Below, one piece after another: positions 55,824-64,000 of a DNA stretch of 64,000 nucleotides (position 1 is the stretch's first letter; each line of letters starts with the position of its first letter). The translations under genes and the position numbers were made by a program. Origin of the DNA: Sphingobacterium phlebotomi (GTDB taxonomy: Bacteria; Bacteroidota; Bacteroidia; Sphingobacteriales; Sphingobacteriaceae); assembly GCF_008180195.1 (NCBI RefSeq), contig NZ_VTAV01000001.1, positions 992,001 to 1,056,000 on the forward strand, in the 5' to 3' direction. Below the pieces are notes generated by a model. The model was given only the letters and a program-made list of their open reading frames with translations, was not told the origin of the DNA and made no database searches.

Positions 55824-57815
55824 ATGAAACGAAATTATTTATTTACCGCCTACCTGGCACTTTATGCCTTTCTTTTAGTAAGCTGCGAGAAAGATCCCGC
55901 TGCAGGTTTGGCAAAAAGTAGAACCATGATGATAAGTGCCACTATTCCCATCCCAGTGGAGGAAGGAAAAGCATTATGGTTAGAAGGGGATACTATTAAG
56001 ATTTTTTCCAACCGGGATTTTACAGGGCATAGCTTTATCGCAAAAACGAGTGGTTCGACAAAAATCAGCTTTACCGGCCCTGTCACCGAGGGGGAACAAT
56101 TCTATGGTACTTATCCCGATTTTCTACAGGGATCTTTTGACGGATCTATCTTTTCTGTGGAAATGCCAGAGCAACAACCGACATCTTTCTGGCCCATGGT
56201 TGGAAAAGGAACAAGAGAAGACGGATTAGAATTTAAAGGTACCGGGGCATTATTATCCGTGAACATGACGGGACAGGGCAACGTATCTTCAGTAAAGATT
56301 GAAGGAAAGGACGCAGAGGGCAATCCCCTATTGTTGTCTGGTACTGCGAGGGTGGATATGAACGCTACTTTCCCGACCTTACAGATGATCTCGGGGGGCA
56401 ATACGTATGTAGAGCGTACTGTAGATGTATCATTGACTTCAGAGGTTAAGAAAGTTTATATATTGATTCCGCCTGGCAGTTACCAATCACTTGCAGTCAC
56501 ATTAACAAGTGCAATAGGAGAGACTTTTTTTCAGGAAACTTCCTCGGTAAATCTTTCTTCCGAACAAATTCTAAATGTGGATTTATTGGTAGACTTTGAA
56601 GAAATCGCGGAGCCTATCGAAGCCAATCTTTCGCTGGCAGGTTTAGCCAACTGTTATGTGGTACCAGTAGGAGGTAACTATTTCTTTGATGCGAAGCTGA
56701 CAGATAATACTGTTCTAAACGGGGATGGAGCGGACCTTCTTTGGGCGGATGTGGCCTATAACTGGATTAACGATAATGCAGAGGTTCAAAATGCGGTCAG
56801 TCCAATAGATCCGGAATATATTATCAAGGATATATCGTATGATGCGCAGGAGGGTAGAATATCGTTTACAGCCACAGGAAATGTAGGAAATGCAACGATA
56901 GCGCTATACACAGAAAGCGGTGGTACCCGTAGTATTGTTTGGACCTGGCACGTATGGGTGGCAGGAAGATCGCTGAATCAGATGCGCCTAGATTGGGTGA
57001 GCAAGAATTTATCGGCCAAAGGTCAATCTTTAGTCTGGTTGGATCGTAATATTGGAGCGATCAATGATAGGGCAGACAACATTGGCGCTTACGGTTTGCT
57101 TTATCAATGGGGCCGAAAAGATCCATTTATAGGCTCGCGGATTATTGGGCAAAAAGCAAACCCATCAGGAACGGATGAGGGAGAAGCTTTTGGCGATTTA
57201 ACCCTTCCAATCTATGCGAATAGTGCCTTTGGGAATGAATTTAGAGTCGAAACTTCCTTGGGGTCTGTCCAGGATGTTGTTAAAAATCCTATGGTATTTT
57301 ATGCATCTTCGGGTAATTGGGCAATGGATATCCCTGCGTCGGCATGGGGAGATGGTGTAGCACCATTTGCTACTTGGCAAGGGTATATGAGAGGCGATGA
57401 TCCTAGTGCAAACTATACAGACGGTATACGTAGCGGATCGAAAAGTATTTATGATCCATGCCCTTCGGGATATCGTGTGCCTACGAGTGAGGAAATGTGG
57501 TTGTCTTTTGCGGCATGGAGTCATGCGGACTATCCTGCTTGGGCGGGTAATGTTACATCTACCATAGCGGCCAACACAAATAGCCACTTAGTAACGGCTT
57601 ATAATGATCTCTCCAGCGTTGTTTTGTTTCCGGCATTTGGACACCGGGATGCGGGCAAACTAGATGCTTTGGGATCCGCGGGTTATTACCATACTGCTAC
57701 TATCAACCCTGCGAATGCATCGCAAGCTTTTAGGCAATTGGTGGGTTCTAACATGCGTGTAGAAGGTAGTGGTACGTTTGCATTTGCACGCCCGGTACGT
57801 TGCGTGGTTGAATAA
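55824..57815 (+). CDS. Surface lipoprotein with fimbrillin-like and FISUMP-like regions
   Basis: 663-residue predicted lipoprotein (lipobox LLVSC). The N-terminal part (about 30-260) resembles fimbrillin-like beta sandwiches (WLEGDTIKIFSNRDFTGHSFIAKTSGSTKISFTG, YILIPPGSYQSLAVTL). The C-terminal part has the pattern YDPCPSGYRVPTSEEMWLSF, as in Fibrobacter-paralogous (FISUMP) domains. It may be a glycan-binding lipoprotein in the SusE/SusF position. Its stop codon is directly followed by the epimerase start. Confidence 0.65.
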   Translation: MKRNYLFTAYLALYAFLLVSCEKDPAAGLAKSRTMMISATIPIPVEEGKALWLEGDTIKIFSNRDFTGHSFIAKTSGSTKISFTGPVTEGEQFYGTYPDFLQGSFDGSIFSVEMPEQQPTSFWPMVGKGTREDGLEFKGTGALLSVNMTGQGNVSSVKIEGKDAEGNPLLLSGTARVDMNATFPTLQMISGGNTYVERTVDVSLTSEVKKVYILIPPGSYQSLAVTLTSAIGETFFQETSSVNLSSEQILNVDLLVDFEEIAEPIEANLSLAGLANCYVVPVGGNYFFDAKLTDNTVLNGDGADLLWADVAYNWINDNAEVQNAVSPIDPEYIIKDISYDAQEGRISFTATGNVGNATIALYTESGGTRSIVWTWHVWVAGRSLNQMRLDWVSKNLSAKGQSLVWLDRNIGAINDRADNIGAYGLLYQWGRKDPFIGSRIIGQKANPSGTDEGEAFGDLTLPIYANSAFGNEFRVETSLGSVQDVVKNPMVFYASSGNWAMDIPASAWGDGVAPFATWQGYMRGDDPSANYTDGIRSGSKSIYDPCPSGYRVPTSEEMWLSFAAWSHADYPAWAGNVTSTIAANTNSHLVTAYNDLSSVVLFPAFGHRDAGKLDALGSAGYYHTATINPANASQAFRQLVGSNMRVEGSGTFAFARPVRCVVE

Positions 57816-58856
57816 ATGGAGGAATTAATAGTGAAAAAGCATAAAACCACCTACCTATTGATCTTGCAGATCCTTGTTTTCTATAACGCGTGGGGAGTAT
57901 CCGACAGCACATCCAATGTGACTATTCGGTGCGAAGATTACCGTGCGGAGATTAATCTCGATTATGGAGGGAACTGTATTAGCCTTACCCATCTACCCAC
58001 GGGCATCGAGGTACTGCGTAAACCATCATCAACCCAAATGCTGGCTTCTTCGCCCTTACTCTATGGAATGCCCATGCTGTTTTTCCCAAATAGGATCAGC
58101 AACGGTCGTTTCATGTTTGAAGGGCGAGAATATGTTTGGCCTATAAATGAACCAGAGAGAAAAAACCATATACATGGCGAACTCTATCGTACAGGCTTTC
58201 ACGTGGTCAGCCAAAGCAGGACAAGTATCGAGTTGGAATTTATAGCTACCAGGGAATTGCCTTATCTGATGTTTCCACATGCATTCGTTTTACGCCAGCG
58301 TTATAGGGTCGATTCGAAAGGATTACACCAAGAGGTCACCATGACGAACAATAGTGATAGGAATATGCCATTTGGTCTTGCTTTTCATACGACTTTCAAA
58401 CTTCCATTTATTCCAGGTGGGGATATCCGCGATGTGCGCCTTGGTTTACCGATCGGTAGGGAATATCTAAGAGATACGACAACGTTGATCCCTACAGGAG
58501 AATGCTTGTCAAATTTTTCCTTACGTGACGCCCTTCGTGGCGGTACTCTTCAACCCAATCAGCATATCCTCTCCAATTTTTATTCGCGGGAAAACGGTAA
58601 GGATATGCTTCTTACCGATATAAAGTCCGGTTGGAGTATATCCTATCGTGCGGACGCAGACTATTGCTTCTGGATGTTATGGAATGGAGGCAGGGGTGAC
58701 TTGCTCACTGTAGAACCCCAGACCTGTTTGATCGATGCGTTTAATGTTGATCGACCTTTCTCGGAGAAGGGTATCATTGTCATTGAGCCGGACTCGACGA
58801 TAAGGCTCAAGACAGCTATTGCTGTTGAAAAGCTCCCCCTATTTAGACAATTGTAA
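57816..58856 (+). CDS. Aldose 1-epimerase (mutarotase) family protein, exported
   Basis: 346-residue beta-sandwich enzyme of the GalM family that interconverts alpha and beta anomers. Catalytic and binding residues appear as FPNRISNGRF, HIHGELYRTGF, GLAFHTTFKLPF and VEPQTCLIDAFN (the glutamate base). The N terminus is hydrophobic (TYLLILQILVFYNAWG), so it is probably periplasmic or a membrane-anchored form. The start follows the upstream stop codon with no gap, so the two are probably coupled. Confidence 0.85.
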   Translation: MEELIVKKHKTTYLLILQILVFYNAWGVSDSTSNVTIRCEDYRAEINLDYGGNCISLTHLPTGIEVLRKPSSTQMLASSPLLYGMPMLFFPNRISNGRFMFEGREYVWPINEPERKNHIHGELYRTGFHVVSQSRTSIELEFIATRELPYLMFPHAFVLRQRYRVDSKGLHQEVTMTNNSDRNMPFGLAFHTTFKLPFIPGGDIRDVRLGLPIGREYLRDTTTLIPTGECLSNFSLRDALRGGTLQPNQHILSNFYSRENGKDMLLTDIKSGWSISYRADADYCFWMLWNGGRGDLLTVEPQTCLIDAFNVDRPFSEKGIIVIEPDSTIRLKTAIAVEKLPLFRQL

Positions 58857-58897
58857 TATACCCTGTTTTTTATCTAATTTGTTATAGTAAATTTATC

Positions 58898-61800
58898 ATG
58901 AAATCTATAAAAATATTAATCTTTATTTCTCTATTTATCTTTAATACGAATGCACAGACGGTGCGGGTTACTGTTGGCCGTACCACGATTCCAACCTACT
59001 CTGAACCTGCAAGGGAAGACCTGCCCATGTTTGCGGAGAACCGCGTGCATCAACGTTCTTCTGGAAACCCTTACCCTAATAAGATTGTCCTTCAAGTGAA
59101 CAGGGAGGAAAAAGTAGATCAGGAATATACCCTTATTATCCTTGAGAACGAATTTTTGGAGATTCAGATTCTGCCGGAACTGGGCGGGAAAATCTATGCT
59201 GCGAAAGACAAGACAAATGGTTATGATTTCTTTTACAAGAACCATGTTGTCAAGCCCGCACTAATAGGGGCACTGGGTTCCTGGACATCTGGTGGGCTTG
59301 AATTTAACTGGCCGTACCACCATCGTGCTTCCTCTTTCATGCCGGTGGATTACGAGGTAGAACATCTTGCTAATGGTGGGGTGATCGTATGGCTGTCAGA
59401 GCATGACCCGGTGGACCGTATGAAAGGAATGGTAGGAGTCGTGCTGAACCCGGGAGAATCTATATTTGAGACACGCGTTAAGTTATCGAATACTACTTCT
59501 CTTCGACGCTCCTTTCTGTGGTGGGAAAACGTAGCCGTACCCGCGAACCAGAACTATGAGATATTCTTTCCCCATGATGTCAGCCATGTCTATTTTCACT
59601 ATAGACAATCTGTTACGACCTATCCCATAGCATCCAATGCTACGGGGATATTCAATGGTATTAGTTTTGCCGGGGAAGTTGATATTAGTAAGCATAAGAA
59701 CACGATCCAGCCAACTTCTTTTTTTAGTGCGGCATCAGATTTTGACTTTTTCGGTGGATACGATGCAGGGCAAAAACGTGGTGTCGTGCATGTTGCTGAC
59801 CACCACGTTTCACCGGGAAAGAAAATGTTTACCTGGGCCTATAACCAACTGTCGGAATCCTGGGAAAATGCCCTGACCGATACCGATGGAGCTTATCTTG
59901 AATTAATGGCGGGAAGCTATTCGGACAATCAACCTGATTTTACGTGGTTGGAGCCTATGGAAACTAAGACGTTTTCTCAATACTGGTTTCCTATTGGTGA
60001 GGTAGGCGTACCGGACTTTGCCAATACGGCCGGTGCGCTGTATTGTAAAGATGCCATCAAGCTTCAATTGAATAAAGCAAACGAAATACAAATCATCATT
60101 AAAAATGATGATGAGGTGCTTTTTTCGGAAAAGAACAGTATGAAAGCCCGCCAAGAGTATACGCTTTCTACCGACATGAAGATGCAGGAGGGATATTCGA
60201 TAGAAGTAAGGGACAACGACGGTCTTGTTCTGATGTCTTATACCATGAAGGAATACGATAAATTCAATGTTCCTCACACGCGAGAGGGCTTGCCGAACTT
60301 TAAGGAGATGGAAAGTCCGCAACAGCTCTATCTGGCGGGATTGCATGTAGATCAGTACAGGGATCCGGCTACCCAGAGCGGTAGCTATTATGAAGAAGCC
60401 ATCAGGCGGGATCCAAATTTTGCGCCGGCTCTTCTTGCTTTAGGAGAATATAAATTCCGCCATGCTTTTTATACAGAAGCACTGGATTATTTATTGAAAG
60501 CAGAAAAAGTACTTACCCAATTCAATATCCGTTTGGAAGATGGAAAATTGTACTACCTGCTGGGACAGGTATATTTGGCTCTCGAAGATCGTTCAGCAGG
60601 TTATGATTATCTGCAGAAAGCTGCATGGAGCGGTGCTTACGTTTCGCCCTCGATGACATATATATCTTTGCTGGATATAGCGAATGGGGCGTACGATGAG
60701 GCATTACAACATCTTCATACTTCGACTGTTTACCATCAGGATAATGGTGTTGCCAAGGCACTTAAAATATACGCGCTGCATCTGAAGGGAAATAAAGAAG
60801 AAGCAGCTGCAGAATTGGTTTCGATTGAGGCAGACGACAAGATGAATCATCTTGCCCGCTTTTTTGGTGTTTTAACAGGGAATATCACGCAAGATGATTT
60901 TATGGAGAAAATAAAGACAGACAGGAACCAGGTCTGTTTAGATCTTGTGGAATTTCTTCTGACCGCCAATCTCAAAAAAGAGACGATTACCTTACTGGAA
61001 ATATTGCGCGAAAAAGAACCGATATGTTTTAGTTTATCGGCAATATATGCGGATTTGACAGGTACCACACCAGATAATTCGGCTACCGAGGGGATCGCCT
61101 TTCCAAATCGCCAAGTTGAAATGAAGGCTTTGACAAGGTGGGCTGATCAGGGAAATGAGAAAGCTAAATTTCAGTTGGGATGTGCATTATATGCCAAAGG
61201 TCATTTTAAAGACGCAGCTGCGTTATGGGAGGATATTGCATCTCCTGATTACCGCGCGCTACGGAATTTGGCAGTAGCCTATTACACACATCTTGATCGT
61301 AGAGAGGAGGCTCTTCCACTGCTCCAGAAAGCCTTGTCTCTTAACCCTAAAGAAGAGCAGTTGATTTTTGAGGCAGTGTACGTAATGGGGAAGACCGGTG
61401 TATCGCCCAATGAACGCATCTCATTTTTGAATAATCACAAATCTACCATTACACGAGATGATATCATGTTGGAGTGGACACGGGCTTATACCATGGCGGG
61501 GCAGGAAGACAAGGCGTTGGAATTGCTTACAAGCAGGGGTTTTGTTCCCGCCGAAGGTGGAGAGCATGCTGTGGCAGAGCAATATATGATGGCTTACTAT
61601 TTCAAAGGGCGTAGACTAATGACACAAAACAAGATGGAAGATGCCGCCGTATGCTTTAATAAAGCCCAAACTTTGCCGCAAAATTTAGGCGCGGGTCTAT
61701 GGAATATTGTCAAATTAGTGCCTTATAAATACTATGAAGGTATCTGTCTGAAGTCTTTAGGGCAGGATGCTAAAGCACGGGAAAATTTTGAGTTTATTAC

Positions 61801-62155
61801 GAATATAGAGATCGATTATTTCAGCAATATGCATCTTCCTGAACTGCCATATTATCAAGCACTTTGTTATAGAGAAATGGGCCAAAACCAAAAAGGAAAT
61901 GTTTTGATCAACTATACGCTTCAAGACTGGAAAGAAGCCATAAATAAAGTAGACCCTGGTTATTTTTCAACGACGCCTTTTTTTATCAGTTTCTGTGAGG
62001 ACAGTACGCAGCAACGGACAGCTTATTACAGTTATTTGCTAGCAAAGGCCTATCAATATATCGGAAATACGACATTGAAAGAAATGTATATTCGTAAAGC
62101 TATCGTTAATGATCCTTATGCACTGCATATTTTTGCGACCGACCAATTGGATTAG
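58898..62155 (+). CDS. Large exported DUF5107 and TPR protein
   Basis: 1085-residue exported protein. After a signal peptide (to about residue 19, NTNAQT) comes a DUF5107 domain (about 45-330), which has a mutarotase-like fold: ILENEFLEIQILPELGGKIYAAKDKTNGYDFFYKNHV, and GGLEFNWPYHHR. From about 480 to the end are many TPR repeats (YYEEAIRRDPNFAPALLALGEYKF, LALEDRSAGYDYLQKAA, ALPLLQKALSLNPKEEQ). Relatives occur in carbohydrate loci, but no activity is established to my knowledge. The 20-base gap to the permease gene suggests cotranscription. Confidence 0.82.
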   Translation: MKSIKILIFISLFIFNTNAQTVRVTVGRTTIPTYSEPAREDLPMFAENRVHQRSSGNPYPNKIVLQVNREEKVDQEYTLIILENEFLEIQILPELGGKIYAAKDKTNGYDFFYKNHVVKPALIGALGSWTSGGLEFNWPYHHRASSFMPVDYEVEHLANGGVIVWLSEHDPVDRMKGMVGVVLNPGESIFETRVKLSNTTSLRRSFLWWENVAVPANQNYEIFFPHDVSHVYFHYRQSVTTYPIASNATGIFNGISFAGEVDISKHKNTIQPTSFFSAASDFDFFGGYDAGQKRGVVHVADHHVSPGKKMFTWAYNQLSESWENALTDTDGAYLELMAGSYSDNQPDFTWLEPMETKTFSQYWFPIGEVGVPDFANTAGALYCKDAIKLQLNKANEIQIIIKNDDEVLFSEKNSMKARQEYTLSTDMKMQEGYSIEVRDNDGLVLMSYTMKEYDKFNVPHTREGLPNFKEMESPQQLYLAGLHVDQYRDPATQSGSYYEEAIRRDPNFAPALLALGEYKFRHAFYTEALDYLLKAEKVLTQFNIRLEDGKLYYLLGQVYLALEDRSAGYDYLQKAAWSGAYVSPSMTYISLLDIANGAYDEALQHLHTSTVYHQDNGVAKALKIYALHLKGNKEEAAAELVSIEADDKMNHLARFFGVLTGNITQDDFMEKIKTDRNQVCLDLVEFLLTANLKKETITLLEILREKEPICFSLSAIYADLTGTTPDNSATEGIAFPNRQVEMKALTRWADQGNEKAKFQLGCALYAKGHFKDAAALWEDIASPDYRALRNLAVAYYTHLDRREEALPLLQKALSLNPKEEQLIFEAVYVMGKTGVSPNERISFLNNHKSTITRDDIMLEWTRAYTMAGQEDKALELLTSRGFVPAEGGEHAVAEQYMMAYYFKGRRLMTQNKMEDAAVCFNKAQTLPQNLGAGLWNIVKLVPYKYYEGICLKSLGQDAKARENFEFITNIEIDYFSNMHLPELPYYQALCYREMGQNQKGNVLINYTLQDWKEAINKVDPGYFSTTPFFISFCEDSTQQRTAYYSYLLAKAYQYIGNTTLKEMYIRKAIVNDPYALHIFATDQLD

Positions 62156-62175
62156 ACGCTTAACTGACTTTATTT

Positions 62176-63807
62176 ATGCAAGCAATTTTAGCATTCTGTC
62201 CGATTTTTATCGCTATGGTGCTGTTGATAGGTCTGCGAGTTCCTGCACGGTATGCGATGCCGGTTGTATTAATCGTTACGGCGGGCATCGGTATTTTTAT
62301 CTGGGAAATGGATGTTTTGGTCATTGTGGCATCAGCTATACAGGGGTTGTTCATTACTGTGGATGTACTATATATTATAGTGGGCGCGTTGTTACTCCTC
62401 TCTGTGCTCAAGTATTCAGGTGGGTTGGAGGCTATTCGTTATCATTTTACACTTATCAGTTCGGACAAACGGGTTCAGATTGTCATTATAGGATGGCTTT
62501 TTGGTTCGTTCATGGAAGGAGCATCCGGTTTTGGTACGCCCGCTGCGGTTATCGCCCCCCTTTTGGTTGCCTTGCGTTTTCCGGCGATGGCTGCTGTTCT
62601 CGTGGGTTTAATGGTGCAGAGCACAGCTGTAACGTTTGGAGCCATCGGGACACCTATTTTAATTGGTGTAAATAATGGACTTGCAGCGGATAGCATTGAT
62701 GCAGCAGAAAAGTTACTGTTTATACAGGAGGTTACTGCACAGGCCAGTATAATCCATGGTATCGTAGGGACCTTTATACCCTGGTTTATGATGGTGATGG
62801 TCATATTGTCTTTTGGAAAAAAATCAGATCGGAAAAAGTGCATTACCATTGCTCCGTTTGCTATTTTTTCCGGTCTAGCTTTTACAATTCCCTATATGTT
62901 GACGGCTATCTTTTTCGGACCAGAATTTCCATCGCTACTGGGGGCAATGGTAGGCTTGATTTTGGTAGTCGTTGCCGTTAAATATAAGTTTCTCTTACCA
63001 AAAGATACATGGGATTTTCCTGAAAAGGACAACTGGCCAGAATCTTGGTCAGGGAATATTCAAGTGGATGAAAATAAGAGTTTCGACACCTCAATAGGGC
63101 TTTTTAAAACATTGCTTCCCTATCTTCTTGTTTCGGTTTTGCTGGTTATTACAAGGCGAGAGGAGTGGGGGATTGGTGATTTGCTGAAGAAATTTAATAT
63201 TTCTTGGCCGTTTATCTTCGGAACGGACATTTCGGCGAATTCTACCCCACTGTATTTGCCGGGGACCATGCTGATCTTAGCAGCTTTATTTGCCGTATTT
63301 CTTTATAAAATGCCCAATAAGAATTTTAACAAAGCGTTTAAGGAAGCTCTTCATACTTCGTTTAAAGCCGCATTTGTACTTATGTTTACGATTCCAATGG
63401 TACGGATATATATAAATTCCGGGATAAATAACAGCGATCTAATGAGTATGCCGGTTGCGTTGGCCGAATGGACTGCCTCCAAAGCCACCAGTATATGGCC
63501 ACTTGTTTCCCCTTTTATCGGAGCGTTAGGAGCCTTTATTGCCGGGAGTAATACGGTCAGTAATCTTATGTTTACAGAATTTCAGTATAATGTTGCCAGC
63601 AAGTTAGGCTATTCAGAAGTTCTCATTGTCTCGCTGCAAGCGGTAGGCGCGGCCGCAGGTAATATGGTCGCCATTCATAATATCGTGGCGGTATCCGCCG
63701 TGGTTGGATTAATGAATAAAGAAGGGATGCTTATAAGAAAAGCAATTATCCCGACACTCTATTATTTATTATTTGCCGGGATATTAGGTATGATACTAAC
63801 CCTTTAA
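62176..63807 (+). CDS. L-lactate permease family transporter
   Basis: 543-residue inner membrane symporter of the LctP family with about 13 hydrophobic segments. The family motif GSFMEGASGFGTPAAVIAPLLVALRFP lies at about 114-140; AGSNTVSNLMFTEFQYNVA and QAVGAAAGNMVAIHNIVA come near the end. Members carry L-lactate, D-lactate or glycolate with protons. It is the last gene of the polysaccharide locus, 20 bases after the TPR protein, which is unusual company for it. It ends 6 bases from lnt, convergent with it. Confidence 0.9.
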   Translation: MQAILAFCPIFIAMVLLIGLRVPARYAMPVVLIVTAGIGIFIWEMDVLVIVASAIQGLFITVDVLYIIVGALLLLSVLKYSGGLEAIRYHFTLISSDKRVQIVIIGWLFGSFMEGASGFGTPAAVIAPLLVALRFPAMAAVLVGLMVQSTAVTFGAIGTPILIGVNNGLAADSIDAAEKLLFIQEVTAQASIIHGIVGTFIPWFMMVMVILSFGKKSDRKKCITIAPFAIFSGLAFTIPYMLTAIFFGPEFPSLLGAMVGLILVVVAVKYKFLLPKDTWDFPEKDNWPESWSGNIQVDENKSFDTSIGLFKTLLPYLLVSVLLVITRREEWGIGDLLKKFNISWPFIFGTDISANSTPLYLPGTMLILAALFAVFLYKMPNKNFNKAFKEALHTSFKAAFVLMFTIPMVRIYINSGINNSDLMSMPVALAEWTASKATSIWPLVSPFIGALGAFIAGSNTVSNLMFTEFQYNVASKLGYSEVLIVSLQAVGAAAGNMVAIHNIVAVSAVVGLMNKEGMLIRKAIIPTLYYLLFAGILGMILTL

Positions 63808-63813
63808 CCCATG

Positions 63814-64000
63814 CTATCTCAGTTTTTTCCTTGTAAAAACCAAATAAATAGAAAACAAAATACCCACTAATGCCAAATACAGCACCAAATCACCATTTTT
63901 GGTATAAAAAGTCAGCTCTTCGTTCAAGTTGATTTCCTGTGTTAAAGCATCTGGTGTCCACCAAGTTGTTTTTTGGACAATATCTCCACGTTGATTGATG
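63814..64000 (-). CDS. lnt: Apolipoprotein N-acyltransferase, C-terminal part
   Basis: The last 61 codons of a - strand gene that continues past the right edge; the frame is open from 63999 to a TAG at 63816-63814. The residues INQRGDIVQKTTWWTPDAL, then LTFYTKNGDLVLYLAL and a final transmembrane helix ending in TRKKLR, match the end of Lnt, which acylates the N-terminal cysteine of lipoproteins. The catalytic part is outside the window. The call rests on the short C-terminal pattern TFYTKNGD and the final helix. Confidence 0.75.
   Translation of the reverse strand, partial: INQRGDIVQKTTWWTPDALTQEINLNEELTFYTKNGDLVLYLALVGILFSIYLVFTRKKLR

Noticed and set aside
62109..62675. 188-codon open frame on the + strand inside the lactate permease gene
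   Set aside because: It lies in another frame of a clearly conserved transporter, has no recognisable domain and an unusual tyrosine, cysteine and histidine content. Shadow frame.

Overview
The window is chromosomal DNA of a Bacteroidota bacterium, most likely of the family Sphingobacteriaceae (Sphingobacterium or Pedobacter type). The reasons are the Bacteroidota order of the division and cell wall genes, Bacteroidota -7 promoter boxes (TAnnTTTG) upstream of many genes, almost no Shine-Dalgarno sequences, a SusC/SusD pair with an ECF sigma factor and FecR-type anti-sigma, sensor kinases fused to tetratricopeptide repeats, and PASTA and MltG proteins next to Ddl. No tRNA, rRNA, CRISPR array, transposase or phage gene was seen.

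Layout. 1-11.2 kb: the dcw cluster on the + strand, murE (3' part)-mraY-murD-ftsW-murG-murC-ftsQ-ftsA-ftsZ, which makes lipid II and builds the division ring. 11.2-19.2 kb: housekeeping genes, namely a sugar isomerase-like TIM barrel, an orphan NarL-type regulator, mscL, rpmH-rnpA-yidD-tsaB, corA, an OmpH/Skp-like lipoprotein and gyrB. 19.2-27.7 kb: a signalling island with one NarL-type response regulator, two near-duplicate TPR sensor kinases, and a divergent run of small lipoproteins sharing a signal peptide (one reduced to a remnant) plus a small outer membrane barrel. 27.8-46 kb: rpsA, a thioesterase-mltG-PASTA operon, ddl, thyA-folA, mtaB, an EamA transporter, an NlpC/P60 lipoprotein, MscS, a nucleoside-type MFS permease, a bifunctional nuclease, etfBA, small TPR and NlpE-like genes, and a cysteine desulfurase. 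46-63.8 kb: a polysaccharide utilisation locus, FecR-sigma-SusC-SusD-glycoside hydrolase-sialidase-like propeller-surface lipoprotein-aldose 1-epimerase-DUF5107/TPR protein-lactate permease. The last 190 bases hold the 3' end of lnt on the - strand.

Three regulatory patterns stand out. (1) An identical palindrome ACCCCC-TTTT-GGGGGT lies about 30 bases upstream of the -7 boxes of both kinase genes, and one copy also serves the divergent lipoprotein run. This predicts a small regulon for the response regulator. (2) The FecR-sigma pair and susC each carry AATAGGGGG-N15-GCGTATTAC, a candidate promoter of the ECF sigma factor. (3) A dispersed repeat of about 65-85 bases sits in the same orientation directly upstream of the -7 region of thyA, mtaB and the cysteine desulfurase gene. 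In addition, three DnaA-box-like 9-mers lie between ftsA and the likely ftsZ promoter.

All calls come from reading the sequence and from family knowledge; no database search was run.
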